A stretch of DNA of 64,000 bases from Neochlamydia sp. S13 (GTDB taxonomy: Bacteria > Chlamydiota > Chlamydiia > Chlamydiales > Parachlamydiaceae), in NCBI RefSeq assembly GCF_000648235.2, contig NZ_AP017977.1:744001-808000 (forward strand), given 5' to 3'. The stretch's first letter is position 1. Each line of letters begins with the position of its first letter. A program made the position numbers and the translations under genes. Shown here in pieces: positions 29,210-37,189 of this stretch. Under the pieces are notes generated by a model. The model did no database searches. It was not told the origin of the DNA and saw only the letters and a list, made by a program, of their open reading frames with translations.

Positions 29210-30631
29210 ATGCATCCTATCTCTTCGGCCTCTATTGAAAGCTTGCCCAATGAATTGCTGCTCCCTATCTTAGAGGCTTGCGCAGTTCCTTCCTTATTTA
29301 GCGTCTGTAAAAGATGGCATCATCTGCTGGCTTCCGAAGTGATGCCTTCTCTTTATAAAAAAATAGGTAAAGTACATGTTTCCCAAGGGGATATTAGCAA
29401 GCAGGCTTTTATTTTAGATAGGATTTATGGGCTGGATGATAGGCTTTCTGAAGGAGAAAAAGCTAAGGCAATCTTCAAGGAGGCCTTTACTCTAGCTAAA
29501 TCCCTTGCTCCTGCGGAGCTAGAATTTAAATGGAAAACCCAGGAAAAAAGGTGCTTTACTCTGGCTAACTATGCCTCTTATCTTATAAATATTAATCGTC
29601 TGTTAATGTGGAAAGCACTGACTGGTGGAGCGGCATACTTAAGCCAAGAAAAAATCAAGTATTTACCTTTAGAAAAACAAGGGGAGCTTTTTAGAGATTG
29701 GATTGAAGAAAATTGTAAAAATACCACGGCTTTAGATTTATCTGGAGTAGGCTTGACTTATTTACCCCCAGAAATATGCCAGTTATCTCAGCTGCAAAGG
29801 CTTGACTTAAATCAAAACCAGCTCTCTAGCCTTCCTGTAGAAATCGGGCAGCTGTCTCAGCTGCAAGAGCTTTGCTTAAACCAAAACCAGCTCACCAGTC
29901 TGCCTATAGAAATCGGGCAGCTGTCTCAGCTGCAAGAGCTTTGCTTAAACCAAAACCAGCTCACCAGTCTGCCTATAGAAATCGGGCAGCTGTCTCAGCT
30001 GCAAGAGCTTTACTTAGACCAAAACCAGCTCACCAGTCTGCCTGGAGCAATTGGACAATTGCCTAAGCTGCGAATACTTTCCTTAAATCAAAACCAGCTC
30101 ACCGCTCTGCCTACAGAAATCGGGCAATTGTCTGAGCTGCGAGAGCTTCACTTAAACCAAAACCAGCTCACCAGCCTTCCTGCAGAAATCGGGCAGCTGT
30201 CTCAGCTGCGGTGGTTTTACTTAAACCAAAACCAGCTCACCAACCTTCCTGCAGAAATCAGGCAGCTGTCTCAGCTGCAAGGGCTTTTCTTAGGCTATAA
30301 TCAACTCACCGCTCTACCTGCAGAAATTGGGCAGCTGTCTCGGCTGCAAAGGCTTTACTTAAACCAAAACCAGCTCACCAGTCTGCCTGCAGAAATTGGG
30401 CAGCTGTCTCGGCTGCGAAGGCTTGAATTAAATCAAAACCAGCTCACCAGTCTGCCTGCAGAAATTGGGCAGCTGTTTCAGCTGCGAAGGCTTGAATTAA
30501 ATCAAAACCAGCTCGCTAGCCTGCCTGCAGAAATTGGGCAGCTGTCTCGGCTGCGAAGGCAAAGCCTTGAATTAGCGGGAAATCCTTTGAAAGATATTGC
30601 AGAAAAAATAAGGCAGCGTTTCCAATTGTAG
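29210..30631 (+). CDS. F-box plus leucine-rich-repeat protein, probable host-directed effector
   Basis: A 473-residue protein with eukaryotic-type parts. Residues 8-43 read as an F-box: IESLPNELLLPILEACAVPS followed by LFSVCKRWHHLLASE, with the Leu-Pro and Trp positions in place. A helical linker spans 44-170. From about residue 173 there are 13 leucine-rich repeats of 23 residues, with the consensus LSQLQELxLNQNQLTSLPAEIGQ, and a short cap at the end. In eukaryotes F-box proteins bind Skp1 and bring targets to an SCF ubiquitin ligase; bacterial F-box effectors in Legionella use host SCF. It has no signal peptide. AAGGAA precedes the ATG. IS debris lies on both sides. Ligase hijacking is inference. 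Confidence 0.8.
   Translation: MHPISSASIESLPNELLLPILEACAVPSLFSVCKRWHHLLASEVMPSLYKKIGKVHVSQGDISKQAFILDRIYGLDDRLSEGEKAKAIFKEAFTLAKSLAPAELEFKWKTQEKRCFTLANYASYLININRLLMWKALTGGAAYLSQEKIKYLPLEKQGELFRDWIEENCKNTTALDLSGVGLTYLPPEICQLSQLQRLDLNQNQLSSLPVEIGQLSQLQELCLNQNQLTSLPIEIGQLSQLQELCLNQNQLTSLPIEIGQLSQLQELYLDQNQLTSLPGAIGQLPKLRILSLNQNQLTALPTEIGQLSELRELHLNQNQLTSLPAEIGQLSQLRWFYLNQNQLTNLPAEIRQLSQLQGLFLGYNQLTALPAEIGQLSRLQRLYLNQNQLTSLPAEIGQLSRLRRLELNQNQLTSLPAEIGQLFQLRRLELNQNQLASLPAEIGQLSRLRRQSLELAGNPLKDIAEKIRQRFQL
29791..30555 (+). repeat. 69-bp tandem repeats encoding LRRs
   Basis: About eleven direct copies of a 69-bp unit in phase with the LRR frame. Units such as those starting near 29848 and 29917 are nearly or fully identical at the DNA level. 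This shows recent duplication, and copy number is likely to vary between strains. Confidence 0.9.
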
Positions 30632-31140
30632 AATGGCCTTAAGTACTTTTTAAATTGGTGGTGAGCTAAAATGGAGTGAAAAACTTTTAGCTATCTTATC
30701 TTTAAACAAGTAATCCGCTTTTTGCTATTTTTTAAAAACTTGGAGAGGAGTTGAATGCGACGAGTATGGCACATTGCCAATAGAGTAGAAGTGATAGGCT
30801 AAATGCCTATACACTCCCATAAGCAAGCTTGTGAATAAACAAGAAGGTGAAATAAGCATGTTTTCATTAAAGTGATGAACTTATGATAGGAAAGAACAGG
30901 AGGAAATTATTTCTTCAGCGAGGGAATGACTTATCGCCTATAATAATCTTTAAATGTTCTATAGCCACTTTTAGGAAAGGGGCAGTACTCATCGCTTCAC
31001 TTAATGATAATTTTGATCATCTATTTCTTTTATTGCTTTTCCAGTGAGTGGTTTATAAGTGGCTTCCAGCCAAAAATTTGTGCCATTAACCTCCGATTGC
31101 TTACAAAAATCATCTTATCGCAAAAAATGGAGATTAATCA
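30632..31140. other. Decayed intergenic sequence with a dispersed repeat
   Basis: No intact gene. 30961-31143 is similar to 53635-53825 over about 180 bp, for example a shared TTAATGATAATTTTG core. Neither copy encodes anything I can identify. Confidence 0.5.
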
Positions 31141-31143
31141 GTG
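30961..31143 (+). repeat. Diverged dispersed repeat, copy A
   Basis: Aligns by eye with 53635-53825 from ATAGCCACTTTT to ATTAATCA, with several short indels. Both copies lie in decayed DNA downstream of LRR genes, suggesting remnants of one repeated element. Confidence 0.5.
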
Positions 31144-31375
31144 GATATCTTTTTCAATCATTTCGGCCTTCTAGCTTTAAGTTTTTTTAGTGCAGAATAC
31201 TTTTAAAGCATAGGAAGGCCTTTTTTTTCAACTATTTCCTTAACCGAAAGAGAGCTATTGAAAGCTATCTTTTATGTATTAAGAACCGGCTGCCAGTGGC
31301 ATTATCTACCCAAAAACTTTCCTCATTGGAAAATTGAAATGAGAAAAAATTCTTTTCTAAAAGCTCTAATGCTGA
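31141..31375 (+). pseudogene. IS5-family transposase N-terminal fragment
   Basis: One frame contains [20 protein letters not shown], then [12 protein letters not shown]. This is the highly conserved N-terminal block of IS5-family transposases (usually [18 protein letters not shown]). An in-frame stop lies upstream and the DDE domain is absent. Confidence 0.75.
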
Positions 31376-31436
31376 CCTAGCTTTAGCAAATTATACTTTT
31401 ATCCAATCTTTTCCCTATTGTTATGTTATGTAAGCT

Positions 31437-31915
31437 CAGTTTAAAGATGATATCCAATACATAAGCCCTCCTATAAGGCCAGAAGGGGAGGAGGCTTTAG
31501 TAGCTTTTCATAAAGAATTTTCAGAAAAAAGTTTATATTATCGCTTTTTTGAGGTTACGGGTTTAGAAATTTGAATTGCTTATAGAAGGCTAGCAAAAAT
31601 TTGCTCAAACTTTTTTGATTGCTATCTTTCAGCGGTAGCTGAAAAAAAAGAGCTTAATAAGTTTTTTTTATGTACTATGAGTGTTTCATGTTAATTGGGC
31701 AATGCGGCAGCTCAAGAGCCGAGCTTAAGTTAACAATCAGCCATCTCTGCCAAAATAAGGGGGTAGGTACGCAATGAATAAAGTATTTAATGAAGCACGC
31801 CAAGAGAGTATGTATATAATTACACCCACGATCCTCTCGGATACAGGCAGATGATTCAGGTTCATGAGAAAATAGGTTTTATTAAGCAGCTAGATCTTAG
31901 CCATCCATCTACATA
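31437..31915 (+). pseudogene. GNAT acetyltransferase remnant
   Basis: Fragments in different frames resemble a GNAT domain: YISPPIRPEGEEALVAFHKE followed by FSEKSLYYRFFEVTG, then RLAKICSNFFD, then HLCQNKGVGTQ (acetyl-CoA loop) and a terminal EKIGFIKQLDLS. The parent resembles the stand-alone or CoA-ligase-linked GNAT domain that begins IRPIRPEDE. There are several frameshifts and stops, so it is non-functional. Confidence 0.55.
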
Positions 31916-31947
31916 TTGCAGGACTAACTACTTAGCAAGGATTTTAT

Positions 31948-32289
31948 ATGAAAAAGATTGTTTCATTAATTGTAAACAGCATAGCTATCTTTATTACTGC
32001 TAACCTTTTACCTGGTATTCGCCTTTCAAATTTTAGAAATGCTTTGGGTGTCGCTTTAGCATTAGGGCTTATCAATACTTTTGTTCGCCCTTTTTTATTA
32101 ATTCTAACTTTTCCTCTTACAATTTTAACATTAGGCTTATCCACCTTATTTGTTTCCGCTTTTTGCGTTATGTTAGCTTCTTGGATAGTTCCAGGGTTTT
32201 TTGTAAATGACGCGTTTTCGGCGCTAGCTTTTGCTGTGGTAGTGGCTATTATCAATACTCTTATTAGCCTTTTTATAAAAAAAGGGTAA
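31948..32289 (+). CDS. Small four-helix membrane protein, phage-holin-IV superfamily (YvlD-like)
   Basis: A 113-residue very hydrophobic protein with four predicted membrane segments (about 5-25, 30-50, 55-80 and 85-108). The pattern LLPGIRLSNFRNALGVALAL, then INTFVRPFLLILTFPLTILTLG, is typical of the YvlD/phage-holin-IV family, which is widespread in bacterial chromosomes and not tied to phages. The function is unknown. AAGGATTTTAT lies before the ATG. It is intact, although the DNA just upstream is GNAT and IS debris. Confidence 0.8.
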   Translation: MKKIVSLIVNSIAIFITANLLPGIRLSNFRNALGVALALGLINTFVRPFLLILTFPLTILTLGLSTLFVSAFCVMLASWIVPGFFVNDAFSALAFAVVVAIINTLISLFIKKG

Positions 32290-32740
32290 TGATAGATTAG
32301 TTTTAAAAGAGACAACTTCACCTACTATCTATGAAAAAACAAGAAAAGATAGATAAATGAAACCCTAAGCTGTGGGCTTGTTGATGGGATAGCCAAAAGA
32401 GCTGCTTTCTATATTCGGTGATCATTCCTTGTAAAACATAGCTAGCTTTAAGGCATTTTCATAAGAAAAAGAGAATGATGTAGGTAATAAGGCTTCTTAG
32501 CATACTATCTAAATAAAAAGATAATTAAAATTAGGCATGATCATGAACAAGGCAATGAGCCTTTATCCAATAAATGCATGGATAAAGTAACACACTTTTA
32601 ACCAGCCCTTTGCGCAATCCCATATTTAAAAGCTATTCCTCTAAGTAGAGAGCGAGATCTCCAAGAAGAGATCGTCTTAAACGGGTTGGGTGTTTTCAAA
32701 ATCTATAAAATTGTTTCTTGCTTGGCTGGAAAAGCATTGA
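32290..32740. other. Intergenic, about 450 bp
   Basis: Convergent region between the YvlD-like gene and the ABC-F gene. No intact ORF, RNA gene or clear terminator hairpin was found. Confidence 0.45.
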
Positions 32741-34546
32741 TCAAGTTTGTTTACTGGCAAGAAATTGCCAACGCTCATAAAGTTTTTCCAATTCTGCTTG
32801 TAGCTGATTTAATTCCATACAATTTTTCTGTAGCAAGTTAGCATCTGAAGCGCTTTCTATATCTTCATGAAGCTTCTTTTCTTGTCCCTCGTATTTAATG
32901 ATGCTCGCTTCTATTTGCTCTAATTCATATTTTTCTTTGTAGGATAGTTTGGGTACTAAAGGCTCAACTTTATCACGAGCTTTCTCAGCAGGCTTTTCTT
33001 TTTTAAGGCTATCGAAAGCCTCAAATTTAGCTTTATATTTTTCCCATTGGGAATAGTCAGCAAAAAGCTGAATAGGCTCTTTTAACCCTAGTCCTAAAAC
33101 TACATTGCAAACTTTATCCATCATGTAGCGATCGTGGGTAATAAGAACTATCGCCCCAGTAAATTCACATAAACTTTCTTCCAAGACTTCAAGAGTAGGT
33201 ATATCCAAATCATTGGTAGGTTCATCAAGCAATAATATATCTGCCGGCTGTAGCATTAAACGAGCAATCAATATGCGAGCATTTTCTCCACCAGATAATT
33301 GACTAATAGGTAAGTCTAAACGATCAGGAGAAAATAAAAAGCGCTTGCTCCACGAGTTGACATGAATGTGTTGTCCCCGATAACTTACATATTCTCCGTT
33401 GGTTGCTAAAGCTTCTCTTAAAGTAAGGTGGGCGGGCATCTGAGAACGGTGTTGATCAAAATAGACAATACGCAAGCCTTCTGCCAATTTAAGTGTTCCT
33501 GAATCCGGTGGTATCATTCCTGCAAACATTTTTAATAATGTTGTCTTGCCGGTTCCATTGGCTCCAATGATTCCTAAACGCATGCCAGGAGAAAAAGTAA
33601 GATCTAACTTAGAAAATAACAATTTATTATCTACAGATTTGGAGAGGTTTTTGGTAACGAGCAGCTTTTGGGTTAAACGGTCAGTAGAAGTAAAGTTAAT
33701 GTGAGAACGTGTTTGCTTATTTCTTGTTTGAACATCTGCTAGTTCATCAATTAGCTTGCCTGCCTGCTGTATGCGTGCCTGAGCTTTAGTGGTACGTGCC
33801 TTAGGAGATTGCTTTAACCATTCTTGTTCATAACGTACTTTGGATGATAAAGATTTTTGGTACTGTGCCTGGCCACTTAAAAATTGCTCTCTCCTAAGTA
33901 GAAATTCTTCATAATTGCCTGCTGCCGTAAATAGTCCCTTGGGAAATTGGGCATTTAATTCAAACATGCGAGACGATATCTTGGCTAAAAAATATCTATC
34001 ATGGCTTATAACCATAAAGGTTAGATTTTCCTGCTGGAGTAATTTTTCAAGCCATTGAATGCCTTCCAGATCCAAGTGATTAGTAGGCTCATCTAAAAGC
34101 AGTAGCTGAGGATTGCAAATAAGTCCTTTGGCAATATCTAAGCGTTTTCTCCAACCTCCTGACAAAAGTTTAGCGCTTTGCTGGATGTCTGGAAATCCTG
34201 TTTTACTCATCATACATTCAATACGCATGGCTGCTTCATGAGGTAGTAAATGAGGATCATTATAGCTTAAAGTTTCTCTTAGAATTTCATAAATTGATTG
34301 ATCTGGATAAGAAGTCATTTGAGAGACATAAGCAATCCGTAAGTTGCGTCTAATCGCTACTGTTCCTTCATCGGCACTTTCTTTACCAGCCAATATTTTC
34401 ATAAAGGTAGATTTTCCAGCCCCATTAGGCCCGATAATTCCAATTTTATCTCCTTGGAAAATGCCGGCGGAGATACCCTTAAATAAATGATGAGTCCCAA
34501 AGGATTTACTTATATTGTCACAGTTAATATAAACGGTATTGTTCAC
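32741..34546 (-). CDS. uup: ABC-F ATPase, Uup-like
   Basis: A 601-residue soluble protein with two ABC domains and no membrane part. Domain 1 has Walker A GPNGAGKST, signature LSGGWRKRLDIAKGL and Walker B LLLLDEPTNHLDLEGIQWLE. The linker (about 230-300) is rich in Arg/Lys. Domain 2 has GANGTGKTT, LSGGENARILIARL and LLLDEPTNDLDIPTLEVLEE. The last 80 residues form a coiled coil, the DNA- or ribosome-binding tail of Uup and related proteins. ABC-F proteins act on the ribosome rather than as transporters. C. trachomatis has an ABC-F gene near maf; here the two are 27 kb apart. Resistance function is not indicated. Confidence 0.9.
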   Translation of the reverse strand: MNNTVYINCDNISKSFGTHHLFKGISAGIFQGDKIGIIGPNGAGKSTFMKILAGKESADEGTVAIRRNLRIAYVSQMTSYPDQSIYEILRETLSYNDPHLLPHEAAMRIECMMSKTGFPDIQQSAKLLSGGWRKRLDIAKGLICNPQLLLLDEPTNHLDLEGIQWLEKLLQQENLTFMVISHDRYFLAKISSRMFELNAQFPKGLFTAAGNYEEFLLRREQFLSGQAQYQKSLSSKVRYEQEWLKQSPKARTTKAQARIQQAGKLIDELADVQTRNKQTRSHINFTSTDRLTQKLLVTKNLSKSVDNKLLFSKLDLTFSPGMRLGIIGANGTGKTTLLKMFAGMIPPDSGTLKLAEGLRIVYFDQHRSQMPAHLTLREALATNGEYVSYRGQHIHVNSWSKRFLFSPDRLDLPISQLSGGENARILIARLMLQPADILLLDEPTNDLDIPTLEVLEESLCEFTGAIVLITHDRYMMDKVCNVVLGLGLKEPIQLFADYSQWEKYKAKFEAFDSLKKEKPAEKARDKVEPLVPKLSYKEKYELEQIEASIIKYEGQEKKLHEDIESASDANLLQKNCMELNQLQAELEKLYERWQFLASKQT

Positions 34547-35385
34547 GAGATATCTACAATTTTTTTATGATAAGTGTAGCTACTTGCTTCACACAAAACA
34601 AGCAGTATTTAGATTAAGGCTAAAGTTAAAGCGCAAATGAAGCTTTAGGCCTACTCAGGTCTTACTAAGATACTTTTGTTGAACTTTAGGGAGCTTTTAA
34701 AATAGTTAGTAAGAGGATGTGGATATCCAAAGTGAAGATAGGCTTCCCTCTAAAGAGGAGCAGCTGCGGAAGGTATTATCTAGCTATCCACAAACAATTT
34801 TCATGCTATAGCTTTTAGAAATAAAGTGATTAAAAATGTTGAAGGGTTCCAGGAGCTGGGGATTAATGAATGAATAATCATAATAAGGATAAAAATGGAT
34901 ACGGGAAAGTAGCGTTTTGGCAAGAGGCTTTTATAAACATTTTTAGTTTAACATGCCGTGCGCAAGAAAAGATGCTAGATAAAGATGCTAGATAAGGTAT
35001 AGTTAAAAGAAATGGTTTTTGCTAGATAACTTAAGTTGGCTCCGTCCAGTATTTTCTAGGGTACATTAAGGCTTAGAAAGATAGCATGAGTGGATTTGAG
35101 AAGATTGAAATTCTTAAGTTCCTACAGGAACGGCTGCTTAGCTTCTTAGTTGACTTGTAAAAAATCCCTTTCATTAGAACTTTAAAGTCAGTCTCTTAAG
35201 ATTGTCAGTCTCTTAAGATTGATAGAGTTACAAGAAATTGAGGTAATGGGCAGGGGCCGGGAAGCTCTATTCCTAAAAAACGCTTTTATTAGTTGCTTTA
35301 TTTTAATATAGTTGGGGTTAAATTTAAAAAAACCTAAGCAAATTTTATGCTCTAGGGTTTAAGTAGTTTTATTAGGAAGTTTTGC
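34547..35385. other. Gene-poor region upstream of umuDC, about 840 bp
   Basis: No intact ORF. Two small tandem repeats are present: a 12-13-bp unit around 34969-34994 (AAGATGCTAGATA twice) and a 17-bp unit at 35187-35220. The umuDC promoter should lie just before 35386; AGGAAG is the ribosome site. No LexA box was recognised. Confidence 0.5.
35187..35220. repeat. 17-bp perfect tandem duplication
   Basis: GTCAGTCTCTTAAGATT occurs twice head to tail, about 165 bp upstream of umuD. It contains the palindromic core CTTAAG. Confidence 0.85.
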
Positions 35386-35829
35386 ATGAAAACACAGACG
35401 ATAGATGAAATTTTTTATCCAAGCTCCTCGGTTGCCAAACAGTTATGGATTCCTTTATTCCAAGACAGTGTTTCGGCAGGTTTCCCTTCACCAGCAGAAA
35501 ATTATATAGAAAAGCGTTTGGATCTAAACGAGCTGGTGGTCAAGCATCCTGCAAGCACGTTTTTTGTACGGGTGCAGGGAGATTCTATGCGTGAAGCAGG
35601 GGTTTTTTCAGGAGATATTCTGGTTGTGGACCGAAGTCTAGAACCCTTAAGTGGTAAAATCATAGTAGCTATTATAAACGGTGAGTTTATGGTCAGACGC
35701 TATGTATTAGGACCACAAGGCATACAGTTAGTTTCAGCTAATTCATCCTATTCGACTTTATACGTAAATGCTGCCCTGGATTTTCAAGTATGGGGGGTTG
35801 TTACTTATGTCATCCACCGGCCGCAATAA
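35386..35829 (+). CDS. umuD: UmuD-like S24 peptidase with Arg at the catalytic lysine position
   Basis: A 147-residue homologue of UmuD, the polymerase V regulator that normally cuts itself at an Ala/Cys-Gly bond when RecA filaments form. The AG-FPSPA cleavage region (residues 31-36) and the nucleophile in VQGDSMREAG (Ser67) are present. The lysine motif, GEFTVKK in E. coli UmuD, reads GEFMVRRY here, so Arg104 stands where the general-base Lys is expected (codon AGA). Self-cleavage may be lost or altered. The gene is followed at once by umuC. The start is set by AGGAAG 9 bp upstream and by family length. Confidence 0.9.
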   Translation: MKTQTIDEIFYPSSSVAKQLWIPLFQDSVSAGFPSPAENYIEKRLDLNELVVKHPASTFFVRVQGDSMREAGVFSGDILVVDRSLEPLSGKIIVAIINGEFMVRRYVLGPQGIQLVSANSSYSTLYVNAALDFQVWGVVTYVIHRPQ

Positions 35830-35833
35830 ACTT

Positions 35834-37090
35834 ATGTATGCTTTGGTGGATTGTAATAATTTTTATGTTTCTTGTGAGAGAGTTTTTAATCCGCGTTTGA
35901 TTGGAAAGCCTGTAGTAGTGCTTTCAAGCAATGATGGGTGTATCATAGCCCGTTCTAAAGAGGCTAAGTTTTTAGGAATCCTAATGGGCGCTCCCGCTTT
36001 TGAATATAGGGATTTATTTAGGAAATATGATGTAAAAGTTTTATCATCCAATTATACCCTATATGGTGATATGTCTCATCGTGTGATGCGCACGTTGCAG
36101 CAATTTTCACCCGAAATAGATATATACTCTATCGATGAGGCTTTTTTAAGGGTAGATGCGGTAGATAAGGAAGCTTATTGCAGAGAAATTCAGCGCATCA
36201 TCCTCCAACATACAGGGATACCTACATCTATTGGCCTAGCCCCTACCATGACTCTTGCTAAGATAGCCAATGATATGGCTAAGAGATATTCTGCTTGCCA
36301 AAATGTTTTTTCCATGGAGGCTTTTGAAATGTGCGAAAAGGTGCTGCGCCAACTTTCTGTTGATGAGATTTGGGGGATTGGAAAGAAAATTTCCTCTTAT
36401 CTACATCGCCAGAATATACACACAGCCAGTGAGTTTAAAAATTCTGAAGACCTATGGATAAAAAAAAATCTTTCAGTTACCGGTTTACGAATAGCATGGG
36501 AACTGCGAGGAGTCTCATGCCTATCCCTAAAAGAAGCGCCTGCATCTAAAAAATCCATCACTTGTTCACGCTCTTTTAGCAAAGCTGTTTCAGATTTAAA
36601 TGAGTTGTTAGAAGCTATTTCAACGTATGTTTCCATAGCGGCTGAGAAATTGCGCAACCAGCAAAGCAGAGCTTCATTTATAGATGTGTTTTTGATGACT
36701 AATAAGCATCATCATTCCCCTTATTACTACAATAACATGCAAATTACCCTACCTCAACCTAGTGACTATACACCCAAAATCATCACTTATGCTAAGGAAG
36801 GAGTAAGGCGCCTATTTCGCGAAGGTTTTTTATATAAAAAGACAGGTTTGACTCTGGGAGGGCTAGTATCAAAAGGTGACTACCAACTTGACCTTTTTGA
36901 AGAAAATCATTTTAGCAATAAAAAAGAGCAAACCTTAATAAATTTAATAGATCAATTAAATCATCAATATGGCCGCCGAGTAATAAAAATGGCTGCAGAA
37001 GGCATTAAGCAGCCATGGAAAGCTAGGCAAGAAAATTGTTCTCCTCGCTATACTACCTGCTGGCAAGATATTTTAACTATACAGATATAG
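35834..37090 (+). CDS. umuC: Y-family DNA polymerase UmuC
   Basis: A 418-residue translesion polymerase, the catalytic subunit of polymerase V. The start block MYALVDCNNFYVSCERVFNP carries the first metal-binding Asp at residue 6. The second acidic motif is IDIYSIDEAFL. GIPTSIGLAPTMTLAKIAND and DEIWGIGKK are the fingers/thumb helix-hairpin-helix parts. A C-terminal little-finger region with QLDLFEENHF resembles the beta-clamp-binding tail. I chose the ATG 4 bp after the umuD stop; upstream in-frame ATGs would overlap umuD and add unconserved residues. Length matches E. coli UmuC (422). It forms an operon with umuD. Confidence 0.94.
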   Translation: MYALVDCNNFYVSCERVFNPRLIGKPVVVLSSNDGCIIARSKEAKFLGILMGAPAFEYRDLFRKYDVKVLSSNYTLYGDMSHRVMRTLQQFSPEIDIYSIDEAFLRVDAVDKEAYCREIQRIILQHTGIPTSIGLAPTMTLAKIANDMAKRYSACQNVFSMEAFEMCEKVLRQLSVDEIWGIGKKISSYLHRQNIHTASEFKNSEDLWIKKNLSVTGLRIAWELRGVSCLSLKEAPASKKSITCSRSFSKAVSDLNELLEAISTYVSIAAEKLRNQQSRASFIDVFLMTNKHHHSPYYYNNMQITLPQPSDYTPKIITYAKEGVRRLFREGFLYKKTGLTLGGLVSKGDYQLDLFEENHFSNKKEQTLINLIDQLNHQYGRRVIKMAAEGIKQPWKARQENCSPRYTTCWQDILTIQI

Positions 37091-37189
37091 GTTCTATCTT
37101 TCATAAGTTTTATCTTTTCCTGTTGAACTAATTCCTCTCTCTCTACTATTTTTATTTTTTTCATTAACCAAAATCAAAGAGGAAAACTA

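Noticed and set aside
29872-30066. A 64-codon ORF inside the LRR gene
   Set aside because: It is an alternate-frame reading of the 69-bp tandem repeats; the LRR frame is clearly the coding one.
29723-30600. LRR tandem repeats as a CRISPR array
   Set aside because: The units are head-to-tail without spacers and encode an intact LRR frame.
31948-32289. Phage-holin-superfamily protein as sign of a prophage
   Set aside because: The family is common in chromosomes and no other phage gene is nearby.
35768-35833. Longer umuC reading overlapping umuD
   Set aside because: UmuC homology starts at MYALVDCNNF, and the extra residues are an out-of-frame copy of the umuD end.
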